Source of the DNA: Bacillota bacterium
GTDB taxonomy: Bacteria; Bacillota; Sulfobacillia; Sulfobacillales; Sulfobacillaceae
DNA length: 6,639 nucleotides
NCBI GenBank assembly: GCA_021820675.1
Contig: JAKADI010000094.1
Coordinates: 1-6,639 of the forward strand
Reading direction: 5' to 3'
Shown here piece by piece: positions 1 through 6,151 of this stretch. A program made the translations under genes and the position numbers. The notes under the pieces are model-generated. The model saw nothing but the letters and a program-made list of their open reading frames with translations, had not been told where the DNA came from and did no database searches. How positions within the stretch are numbered: position 1 is the first letter of the stretch; each line of letters starts with the position of its first letter.

Positions 1-753
1 GATGTCTTGATAGATGGCGGGGATTCCTAAGAGCAACGGGAATAACACCCCATATAAAAAGCCGGTCTGATGGGCAAACGGCGAGGGCATGAAAATGACA
101 TCATCCGGTCCTAAGTGGAGAAAGTCGCGCTGAATCAACAGGCCGCGCAACAGGGTCCGGTGCGAATGCATCACGCCTTTGGGACGGCCGGTGGTGCCGG
201 AGGTGAAGACGATTTCGGCGAGATCCTCATAATCCGGCAGCGAAATGGGGACCGCTTCGTCACGGAGGGTCGGGCGCATCATCGCGTCCAGGGTTGGGAA
301 TTCTTGTCCGCCCCGCATCCAAATGCGGAGATCGGGGTAGTCCTGCGCCAAATGATGCGCCATCTCGGTAAAGGCGAAACGGCGGAACGTTTCGGGAACG
401 ACCAGTAATTTGGCCCGGGTTTTGAACAAAATTTGCCGGACTTCATGTTCCCGGAAAATGGGCATGATCGGGCAAATCACGGCCCCCAGGTTCCACGTGG
501 CCAGGGTTAAGGCCACGAATTCCCAGTTGTTCGGGAGTTCAACCGCCACGACGTCGTGCGCCCGGATCCCGGCGTCATACAGGGCACGGGTGGTGGCTTG
601 GATGACCGGGGCAAACTGCCCAAATGTCCATTGCACTTCCGGACGCTCCAGACTGTGATCGACGATGTACAACGCGTCTGGCTGGGTTTCGGCCCATTGC
701 TCGAAGTATTGCGGGATGACGCGGGGGCTATCCGCTATCTTTTGTTCATTCAC
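1..753 (-). CDS. Acyl-CoA synthetase / AMP-dependent ligase (ANL superfamily), N-terminal part
   Basis: Partial gene running off the left edge; 251 residues are visible. Enzymes of this family activate a carboxylic acid with ATP to an acyl-adenylate and usually transfer it to CoA. The hallmark A3 phosphate-binding motif TSGTTGRPKG lies at about residues 184-193, preceded by EIVF and followed by VMHSH. Further on, MPSPFAHQTG (about 222-231) is the region lining the acyl pocket. The AHQTGFLYG stretch recalls cyclohexanecarboxylate/short-chain acyl-CoA ligases more than long-chain FadD, but the substrate cannot be fixed. The C-terminal catalytic domain lies outside the window. I chose GTG at 753 because AAAGGCGG sits 8 nt upstream and the protein then opens with a typical VIPQYFEQWA segment. 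An in-frame ATG at 804 would add 17 residues but has no clear ribosome binding site. It is transcribed away from the neighbouring AhpD-like gene. Confidence 0.9.
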   Translation of the reverse strand, partial: MNEQKIADSPRVIPQYFEQWAETQPDALYIVDHSLERPEVQWTFGQFAPVIQATTRALYDAGIRAHDVVAVELPNNWEFVALTLATWNLGAVICPIMPIFREHEVRQILFKTRAKLLVVPETFRRFAFTEMAHHLAQDYPDLRIWMRGGQEFPTLDAMMRPTLRDEAVPISLPDYEDLAEIVFTSGTTGRPKGVMHSHRTLLRGLLIQRDFLHLGPDDVIFMPSPFAHQTGFLYGVLFPLLLGIPAIYQDI

Positions 754-885
754 TCGATACACCGCCTTTGCACTAAGAAGTTTGGGAAAAGGGGCCTGTT
801 TCATCAAGAAGGTTGTCCATTGAGATGCTTATGCAGCGCCGCCGGGGTTTATCCCTGTTAGCGCAAAAGTCATGAGCTCAAGTCT

Positions 886-901
886 ATGGGAATAATCCCA
901 T
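886..901. promoter_or_regulatory. Perfect inverted repeat ATGGGA-N4-TCCCAT upstream of the acyl-CoA ligase gene
   Basis: Six-base arms at 886-891 and 896-901 around an ATAA centre, about 130 bp upstream of the ligase start. On the minus strand it lies just downstream of a TTGACG/TTGTCT-rich stretch that could serve as a -35 region, although I find no well-spaced -10. It could be a regulator operator or a short transcript hairpin. It has no T run, so it is not an intrinsic terminator. The functional reading is inference. Confidence 0.25.
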
Positions 902-974
902 TTGGGCGTCAACAGACAACCGTATTGATTGATTTCATATACGTAGCGTAAGTCCTATAAGGCCCTCATTAAAT

Positions 975-1220
975 CTGCCGCCCAAGCCGACCGAAGTATC
1001 GGCAGAGGGCGCCATGGTACGGTTTTGATACCTGCCGCGGGTTTATCCTTAATCGTCTTAGATGCCCATGCTCCTCAGGTATCCGGTATGGATGGGCTCT
1101 TTAAGCCCCGTCTATTATGATAGACTACTCACTTGTATGAGATCCAGTCTTTAGGAGGGGCCTCCGCCTCGCCGCGTAGGGTTGTGTTTGGTTATTTCTC
1201 CCGTGAACCAAGACTCACGG
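975..1220. repeat. Cluster of short perfect inverted repeats (possible structured RNA)
   Basis: Hairpins read directly: CTGCCG 975-980 with CGGCAG 1000-1005, which competes with GCCGA 986-990 pairing TCGGC 999-1003; GCCCAT 1064-1069 with ATGGGC 1092-1097, which competes with GGGCT 1094-1098 pairing AGCCC 1104-1108; GTCTAT 1110-1115 with ATAGAC 1120-1125 (4-nt loop); GGAGG 1154-1158 with CCTCC 1161-1165; CCGTGA 1201-1206 with TCACGG 1215-1220 (8-nt loop). Each is short and any one could be chance, but two mutually exclusive pairs and five stems in 250 bp are suggestive. None is followed by a T tract. I do not recognise a known RNA family here. Confidence 0.3.
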
Positions 1221-1358
1221 TTAGTGCCCGTGCCTGAACCGTTGGAACGCCGAGCGTGCCGTGTCTGTCCTATATTTTTTCTTCAGCAGTGTCACGGTGG
1301 TGCCCCATTTCGGCGATCAACACGTATCGCCCACCCTTGTCTAGTTATTGGGGGGTAG

Positions 1359-1415
1359 AATTGCACCCGCCGGGGAAACGCAACGACCTCCTGGGATCTG
1401 TCCCTGGGCGCAATT
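1359..1415. repeat. Imperfect long hairpin upstream of the AhpD-like gene
   Basis: Outer arms AATTGCACCC (1359-1368) and GGGCGCAATT (1406-1415) pair over 10 positions with one A/C mismatch. The 37-nt interior contains a second small stem, GGGA 1393-1396 with TCCC 1401-1404 around a TCTG loop. It lies about 270 bp before the AhpD-like start codon and upstream of the candidate promoter at 1526-1553, so it is not necessarily in that gene's leader. It could be a protein-binding site, part of an RNA, or a remnant. I found no match to a named riboswitch consensus. Confidence 0.3.
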
Positions 1416-1525
1416 AAGAAGAGAAACGGGTACAAGGGGGGTGATTGGAAAAGGGAGAAAGGTTATGATATGAAATTTCATTCCTCACAAACTTGACGTG
1501 CACCCCTCTATTTGGCGCTTGTGTT

Positions 1526-1553
1526 TTAATATGTTCATCGCCCCGGGTAGAAT
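1526..1553 (+). promoter_or_regulatory. Candidate promoter for the AhpD-like gene
   Basis: TAGAAT (1548-1553) is a 5/6 match to a sigma-A -10 element, with TTAATA (1526-1531, 4/6 to TTGACA) 16 bp upstream. The same bases read as GGGTAGAAT (1545-1553). This fits the published sporulation sigma-F/G type -10 pattern GGnnAnAnT, with TTTTA at 1524-1528 as a near-match to the GYWTA -35. It would give a leader of about 130 nt before the GTG at 1688. A second weak possibility is the extended -10-like TGCTAATCT at 1649-1657, which lies only about 30 nt before the start codon. Confidence 0.35.
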
Positions 1554-1687
1554 GTTCAAGTCCATGATGATATAACGGGACTGCCCTAGCTGTTGGCGGC
1601 AAGAATTGGTTGTGAGGCTTGTCAGGGCCAATAATTTCTGAGCTTTTATGCTAATCTGATAAGTGTCACGAAGAAGGAGGGGCAAGG

Positions 1688-2176
1688 GTGGACCACCATG
1701 ACAAACCGACGACGAACGGGGATTCGCGACTAGACTGGGGCGGCGTGTTGCCTGAAGCGCGCAGCGCCATGATTGGGTTGGAGCAAGTTGCGCGTAAGGC
1801 GGGATTACCGCGGCCTTTGCTAGAATTAGTGAAAGTCCGGGTATCGCAAATGAATGGCTGCAGCTATTGTCTCGACATGCACACAAAGGAGGCCCGGCGA
1901 GGCGGTGAAAGCGAACAGCGGTTGTATGCCTTGGCAGCATGGCATGAGACGCCCTTTTTTACGCCACGGGAACGGGCCGCATTATTCTGGGCCGAGGCAT
2001 TGACGAACATTGCCCAGGGCGTTCCGGACACTGTATATTCCGCGGTCAGCGAGCACTTTTCCGATCATGAGATCGTGGCTTTGACGTCGGCCGTGGTGGC
2101 GATCAACGCGTGGAACCGCTGGGCCATCAGTATGCGCACCGAACCTGGAACTTATCGTCCCGACTTGACGCAATAA
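1688..2176 (+). CDS. AhpD-like / carboxymuconolactone decarboxylase family protein
   Basis: A 162-residue protein of the AhpD-like family, cytosolic, with no signal peptide or membrane segment. Characterised AhpD proteins are alkylhydroperoxidases that use a CxxC pair with a proton-relay Glu and His. Here the complete set is present with the same spacing: E46, C58-S-Y-C61 and H65, inside the family core NGCSYCLDMHTKEARRGG (about 56-73). The following helices (ALFWAEALT; VVAINAWNRWAI) match the second half of the fold. The likely role is thiol-dependent peroxide or redox chemistry; the physiological reductant is not visible. The GTG start at 1688 has an ideal AAGGAGG at 1674-1680, 7 nt upstream. 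The stop lies 15 nt before the DUF2249/TusA-like gene, so the two are probably co-transcribed. Many such proteins are annotated only as carboxymuconolactone decarboxylases; the CxxC and Glu/His set argues for the redox branch. Confidence 0.9.
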   Translation: MDHHDKPTTNGDSRLDWGGVLPEARSAMIGLEQVARKAGLPRPLLELVKVRVSQMNGCSYCLDMHTKEARRGGESEQRLYALAAWHETPFFTPRERAALFWAEALTNIAQGVPDTVYSAVSEHFSDHEIVALTSAVVAINAWNRWAISMRTEPGTYRPDLTQ

Positions 2177-2191
2177 GACGGGAAAGCGGCC

Positions 2192-2473
2192 ATGGACGAT
2201 TTGACATTTGACGCAAGAGAACGGCAGCGTCTGGGCCAGGAACCTTGTGGCCCGATTATGGAAGCGTTGGCCCAATTAGAGCCCGGCCAGACTCTGATGG
2301 TCATTAATACGTTTGAAACCAGACCCCGCGAACGGGTGTGGGAAGGGCGGCGTTATTGGGCGACGGTCCATCAGGAAGGACCGGAGCATTTTGGGGTGCG
2401 TCTTGTGAAAGATCCAAAATTACGGCCCGGCGACGTCCCTGCCGTGGACAGACGGGACAGCCGCTGGATCTAG
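2192..2473 (+). CDS. DUF2249/TusA-like small protein (first domain; probably truncated by a frameshift)
   Basis: A 93-residue reading frame. Residues 4-73 fit the DUF2249/TusA-like two-layer fold: an opening FDAR strand (6-9), PCGPIMEAL (18-26) at the start of helix 1 where TusA has its CPxP motif, then LEPGQTLMVINTF (29-41) for the turn and second strand, and FGVRLVK (67-73) for the last strand. C19 is the only cysteine, and the CPxP sequence itself is not intact. TusA proteins carry sulfur as a persulfide; the role of DUF2249 proteins is poorly defined. The ATG at 2192 has only a weak GGGAAAG 5 nt upstream, so translation is likely coupled to the AhpD-like gene ending 15 nt before. After D86 the frame reads a non-homologous tail (RRDSRWI) and stops, while the -1 frame continues as a second TusA-like domain. 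That suggests a frameshifted two-domain gene of about 157 residues. Confidence 0.6.
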   Translation: MDDLTFDARERQRLGQEPCGPIMEALAQLEPGQTLMVINTFETRPRERVWEGRRYWATVHQEGPEHFGVRLVKDPKLRPGDVPAVDRRDSRWI

Positions 2474-2664
2474 CGTTGTTGCCAGTGGCTTCGGTATTAC
2501 GCAAGCTTACACGTGGTGAGCGTTTTGCCGTCTTACTCAGTGGCGATCCCGGCTCCTATGTGCAAGGCGTGATCAAAGCGGGAGCGACACCCGACCCGGA
2601 TCCGGGAGACTGTCGACTTCTGATTACGTGCATTTATTCGACAAATGCACCGCATATCCTATGA
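2449..2664 (+). pseudogene. TusA-like second domain, in the -1 frame relative to the upstream ORF
   Basis: Seventy-one residues read from CAG at 2449 to the TGA at 2662-2664. The pattern GQPLDLALLPVASVLRKL, then TRGERFAVLLSGDPGSYVQGVIKAG, then DCRLLITCIY follows the TusA order of strand-helix-strand-helix-strand, with the typical LxxGExxxVLxxDPG turn. The CPxP cysteine position is replaced by QPLDL, so it cannot carry sulfur in the usual way. There is no ribosome binding site or good start codon near its beginning; only TTG or GTG codons at about 2476-2487 lie in frame. The best reading is the C-terminal half of the gene at 2192, separated by a one-base indel, genuine or from assembly. A separately translated overlapping gene is less likely. 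The family assignment rests on pattern recognition only. Confidence 0.45.
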
Positions 2665-2668
2665 CTTA

Positions 2669-2686
2669 ACGGCACTAAGATGCCGT
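2669..2686. terminator. Weak hairpin between convergent genes
   Basis: ACGGCA (2669-2674) pairs perfectly with TGCCGT (2681-2686) around a 6-nt loop, 4 nt after the TusA-like stop and about 57 nt beyond the helicase stop on the other strand. Its position suits a bidirectional terminator for the converging transcripts. It lacks a T tract on either strand, so intrinsic termination would be weak. Confidence 0.3.
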
Positions 2687-2742
2687 GTTCTCGGGGACCG
2701 CAACGGAGACGTCTTGCTTCAGTGAGAATTTTTCGGAGAGGG

Positions 2743-5700
2743 CTAAGACAGCTGCAAGATCTCTCGAATATCGTCTTCGGTGATGACGGGAACATCCTGC
2801 CCCTGGGTGTTAATGACTTGGTCGATGAGGTTGCGCTTTTTTTCTTGCAAGACATAAATTTTTTCTTCGATCGTCCCCTGGGTTACCAGACGGATGACCT
2901 GTACGACTTTTCTTTGGCCAATCCTGTGGGCCCGATCCGTCGCCTGAGATTCCACGGCCGGGTTCCACCACAAGTCATAGAGAATCACGGTGTCGGCTCC
3001 CGTGAGATTCAGACCGGTACCGCCCGCTTTCAACGAGATCAAAAATAAGGAACGCTCTCCGTCATTAAAGCGGTTGACTAAGTTCAGCCGTTCTTCGACC
3101 GGGGTGTCGCCATCCAGGGAAAAATACGGCCATGCCCTCTCATCAAACGCTTGGGCGATCAACGACAACATCGAGGTAAATTGGGAGAAGATCAGTAAAT
3201 GGCGCCCAGATGCCAAGGCTTCTTCGACCAATTCCAGCAGCAAATCTAACTTGGCTGAAGAGCCCCGGTAATTGTCTACGAACAGTCCCGGGTGGCAACA
3301 AATCTGTCTCAGCCGGGTCAAAGCGGTTAAAATTTTGATCCGGCTTTTTTGAAAACCGGCCTGGGCCAGATCTTTCTGTGTATCTGCCTGGACTTTCTCA
3401 AGGTAGGCTAAATAGACGGATTTTTGTTCGCGAGTCAACTCCGTGGTTTTGACGGATTCGATCTTGTCCGGCAAATCTTTGAGCACATCTGACTTCAACC
3501 GCCGCAGAATAAACGGGCGGACGCGCTTGGCAATGACAACCGGGGCCATCTGCGAAAATTTTTGGCGGCTTCCCAAAAGTTCCGGAAAGACCACACGAAA
3601 AATGGACCAGAGATCGCCCACAGAATTTTCCAAAGGAGTGCCGGTCAAGGCGAAACGACGGGCGCTTTTCAACTGCTGGGCTGCCTGAGCCACCTGGGTG
3701 CCGGCATTCTTCAAGGTTTGCGCCTCGTCGAAGATGATGGCATAAAAGGAGTGTTTGCGGTAATAGGCGAGGTCTCGACGCAAAAGGGGATAGGAGGTGA
3801 TGAAAACATCCATTGTGTGATCCGCCTTTCGGGCGAGATGTTGCTGGCGCTCGTCCGGTTCGCCCGCAATGACCTGGGTCTTCAGTTTTGGCGCAAACAC
3901 CTCAAACTCCCGGTGCCAGTTATAAATCAATGAAGCCGGAGCTATCACCAATGCGGGTTCGGTCCAGTTGCCCGACTCTCGTTCGGCCAACAAGAAGGCA
4001 ATGCTTTGAATGGTTTTGCCTAGGCCCATATCATCAGCCAAAATCCCGCCGAACCGGTACTGGCTTAGCATGGTCATCCACAAAAATCCTGCTTGTTGAT
4101 AGTCTCGCAGTGTCGCCTGAAGACTGGATGGCGGATTGATGTCCAGGTTGTCCGGATGGCGTAAGTCATCGAGCCATCGCCTTAAGGATTTGCCCAGCTG
4201 CCATCGGCTTTCATCAGACGGATGTGGATCAACCAGGGACAACGCGTGGATTGCGGGAAGGGTGAACTCGCTTTTGGCAATTTGGGCGGGGCGGATATCG
4301 ATTTGCTCTATAATCTGACGCGCCGCCTGGAAATCCGGATCTTCCAGGGAGAGAAAACGCCCGTCGGTCAGCCTATAATAGCGGCGTTTTTCTTTGAGGG
4401 CGCGAAGGACAGCAATGATCTCCTCTTCTTCAAGATCCCCCATGTCAAAGGAGACATCTAGCCACGAGCGCCCGCTATCGAGTTCCATGCGCACTTTGGG
4501 TACGGACGGCAGGTGGTGAACCGGAGAAAAAGCGTCCGTGACGCGAATGTCGGCCCAGGTGGCCCACTCCTTGAGGGTCACTTGGACAAATTGATAAATG
4601 GCCTCTTCGTCGGTGAGCACGAATCGGCCTTCTTTAGGAATAAAGCCGGCTTGTTGGACACGTTGTATCACCTGAGCTTCCCCCGGCGCATCACGCCGGA
4701 TAATCTGGGAGGAGGGTTCTTGTGTCATCTCGCCATAGACAATAACGGCAGTGCCGTAGACAAAGTGGATCTCGGCCTGGATCTGCTCCCCAAGCCAGTC
4801 CAAGTAGATTCGCGGCTCTAGCGGTTCGGTGGTAATTTGGGAGGCTATTTTGGGAGCGAGTTTCAGCGTGCCGAGATTCTCCAGTTGGGGCAATACCGAG
4901 CTGACTAGCTGTTCCATTTCCTCTTCATTTAAGGGCACACGCACACGGGAAGAGGGTGAGGAAATCTGCAGCAGCTGGTACACCAAATCGGCGTCATGAC
5001 GGGGCAGACCAAAAACTGTTGAATCCATGATGGCTACACCATATTGGGGACAAAGGATGACAGAGGGTTTGTCATAGGACAAGACGTACCCGGTGTCTTC
5101 CAACGGATCAATCGCAAAGGATAGGGGAAGGGGATCTTCCGTGAAACAAAGCGGCGTCATGCGAGCCGACCACAGAGCCGTGACCTGGGGCAACACCGGC
5201 AAGATCTGATCCCAAATGAGCGGCGGAATATCGAGAGTCCGCTCTGAGAAGTACCGGGATCCCCGAAAGCCATAGGATGTGTTCATATTGAGATAATAGG
5301 CGTGTTGGTCCAAAGTTTGGGACAATGCCTCAAGGATCTGCCGGTCGGGAACGCTAAACTCGTGGACCTCCGGGTCATAGGTAAAACGCTTGGAGAAGGA
5401 ATGCGGTTTTCCTTGGCGGACTTCCTCTAGAAATTGGGCTAACTTCGGGATTATGTAGAGTTTTTGACTCGTGCCAATTCGCATTTCCACCGTGATGATG
5501 GGTTGTTGTCGCAAGACGTCCGTTCCGATCAAAAACTGCACCTGAAGCAGTTCTTTGGACGCAGGCGCTTGTGCGACCGGGTGACGGGAGGCAAAAACGC
5601 GGAAAAATTGCTGGGTAGAGCGAGATTTCGGGGGCAAAGGGTCGATAGAAGGCTTTTTTGGGGAAGGTGAGGGCTGTGCCAATTCGATGAGTGCCGCTGC

Positions 5701-5970
5701 AATATGTTTACATACGCCATGCCGGGGAAACGCCGGACAATCGCAGTGGCTGCTCATAAACCGGCCGTCGATCCCATAAAACAAGCTCACGTCATATAAA
5801 TCACGGCCCTGGACCTGGGCCCGGATAATATGCGGATCTAAGCGATCGGCGTGAATATCTGAAACCCGCCCCGCTTTGGCGTATTGATGGCCGCGTTGAT
5901 AAAATACGGCGCCACAATAGGTCAAGACATCATTCGGTTTCATAGTCTGTAGGGCAAAACTTTCGGCCAC
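2743..5970 (-). CDS. SWIM zinc-finger SNF2-family ATPase/helicase
   Basis: A 1075-residue DNA-dependent ATPase of the bacterial SNF2 (RapA/HepA-like) group, probably a double-strand DNA translocase acting in nucleic-acid remodelling, transcription or repair. In order: an N-terminal SWIM zinc finger with C76-D-C78 and C87-K-H89; a long SNF2-associated region typical of Firmicutes homologues (about 110-600); then two RecA-like lobes. Lobe 1 has Walker A DDMGLGKT (646-653), Walker B DEAQ (748-751; Q instead of H is common in bacterial SNF2) and motif III LTGTPLENS (775-783). Lobe 2 has HLLIFSQFTSML (924-935), motif V SLKAGGTGLNLTGAD (979-993) and motif VI QATDRAHRIGQ (1009-1019). All key motifs look intact and the length is normal for this architecture. 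I chose GTG at 5970 because GGGAGG lies 7 nt upstream; an in-frame TTG at 5991 precedes that site and is rejected. It appears monocistronic, with its own promoter at 6123-6151. The exact biological role is unknown. Confidence 0.95.
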   Translation of the reverse strand: MAESFALQTMKPNDVLTYCGAVFYQRGHQYAKAGRVSDIHADRLDPHIIRAQVQGRDLYDVSLFYGIDGRFMSSHCDCPAFPRHGVCKHIAAALIELAQPSPSPKKPSIDPLPPKSRSTQQFFRVFASRHPVAQAPASKELLQVQFLIGTDVLRQQPIITVEMRIGTSQKLYIIPKLAQFLEEVRQGKPHSFSKRFTYDPEVHEFSVPDRQILEALSQTLDQHAYYLNMNTSYGFRGSRYFSERTLDIPPLIWDQILPVLPQVTALWSARMTPLCFTEDPLPLSFAIDPLEDTGYVLSYDKPSVILCPQYGVAIMDSTVFGLPRHDADLVYQLLQISSPSSRVRVPLNEEEMEQLVSSVLPQLENLGTLKLAPKIASQITTEPLEPRIYLDWLGEQIQAEIHFVYGTAVIVYGEMTQEPSSQIIRRDAPGEAQVIQRVQQAGFIPKEGRFVLTDEEAIYQFVQVTLKEWATWADIRVTDAFSPVHHLPSVPKVRMELDSGRSWLDVSFDMGDLEEEEIIAVLRALKEKRRYYRLTDGRFLSLEDPDFQAARQIIEQIDIRPAQIAKSEFTLPAIHALSLVDPHPSDESRWQLGKSLRRWLDDLRHPDNLDINPPSSLQATLRDYQQAGFLWMTMLSQYRFGGILADDMGLGKTIQSIAFLLAERESGNWTEPALVIAPASLIYNWHREFEVFAPKLKTQVIAGEPDERQQHLARKADHTMDVFITSYPLLRRDLAYYRKHSFYAIIFDEAQTLKNAGTQVAQAAQQLKSARRFALTGTPLENSVGDLWSIFRVVFPELLGSRQKFSQMAPVVIAKRVRPFILRRLKSDVLKDLPDKIESVKTTELTREQKSVYLAYLEKVQADTQKDLAQAGFQKSRIKILTALTRLRQICCHPGLFVDNYRGSSAKLDLLLELVEEALASGRHLLIFSQFTSMLSLIAQAFDERAWPYFSLDGDTPVEERLNLVNRFNDGERSLFLISLKAGGTGLNLTGADTVILYDLWWNPAVESQATDRAHRIGQRKVVQVIRLVTQGTIEEKIYVLQEKKRNLIDQVINTQGQDVPVITEDDIREILQLS

Positions 5971-6061
5971 GATAGAGCCTCCCGATATCAATTTGGTTGC
6001 TGAGGCGGCAGATCGTCATGGACCTGTCAGAAGCCGCGTTTTTGTGCCCGCCCGGTTCACT

Positions 6062-6101
6062 TGCCCTGTCAAGAGGGTAAAGCACGAAACCCAAAAGGGC
6101 A
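6062..6101 (-). promoter_or_regulatory. Nested hairpin in the helicase mRNA leader
   Basis: Outer arms TGCCCT (6062-6067) and AGGGCA (6096-6101) enclose an inner stem GGGT (6075-6078) with ACCC (6089-6092). It lies in the predicted 5' leader of about 146 nt, upstream of the ribosome binding site. A perfect TTGACA (minus strand, 6072-6067) overlaps one arm but has no fitting -10 downstream. A regulatory role is possible but not shown. Confidence 0.25.
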
Positions 6102-6122
6102 CCGTTCGATGTGACTCATTAA

Positions 6123-6151
6123 ATTATCCAAAGTTGTCTCGTATTTGTCTA
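6123..6151 (-). promoter_or_regulatory. Sigma-A type promoter for the SWIM-SNF2 gene
   Basis: On the minus strand, TAGACA (6151-6146; 5/6 to TTGACA) is followed after exactly 17 bp by GATAAT (6128-6123; 5/6 to TATAAT). Transcription would start near 6116, giving a leader of about 146 nt to the GTG at 5970. This is the best-spaced promoter-like sequence upstream of the gene. Confidence 0.55.

Larger units (their letters stand above)
754..1687. other. Long intergenic region (~930 bp) without a convincing gene
   Basis: All frames on both strands are broken by stops, and the short ORFs that exist lack ribosome binding sites or family-like sequence. It lies between two divergently transcribed genes, so it must hold promoters for both. 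Its visible content is a 16-bp inverted repeat (886-901), a run of short perfect hairpins between 975 and 1220, a larger imperfect hairpin at 1359-1415, purine-rich sequence at about 1415-1465, and a candidate promoter at 1526-1553. I see no transposase remnant, tRNA or known riboswitch core that I can defend. Confidence 0.6.

Noticed and set aside
115..861. Plus-strand ORFs opposite the acyl-CoA ligase
   Set aside because: They are antisense shadows; the minus strand gives clear ANL-family sequence throughout.
1259..1345. Minus-strand 24-codon open stretch (LDKGGRYVLIAEMGHH...) in the large intergenic region, as a possible gene remnant
   Set aside because: Too short, bounded by stops on both sides, and no family recognised.
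1359..1415. Possible c-di-GMP-type riboswitch, because of ACGCAACGACCTCC within the hairpin
   Set aside because: Only a loose similarity. The conserved core and the two-helix arrangement are not present.
1441..1496. Purine-rich AAGGGGGGTGATT and GGGAGAAAGG followed by tiny ORFs (MKFHSSQT and similar)
   Set aside because: They resemble ribosome binding sites but lead to only 8-10 codons, and they lie upstream of the candidate promoter. Chance is likely.
2338..2664. A 108-codon plus-strand ORF starting with ATG at 2338
   Set aside because: Its first third overlaps the DUF2249-like domain in another frame and has no family-like sequence or ribosome binding site. Only the part after about 2449 looks like protein, so only that part was annotated.
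5971..5991. In-frame TTG at 5991 as the helicase start
   Set aside because: The GGGAGG ribosome binding site lies downstream of it and is ideally spaced for the GTG at 5970.
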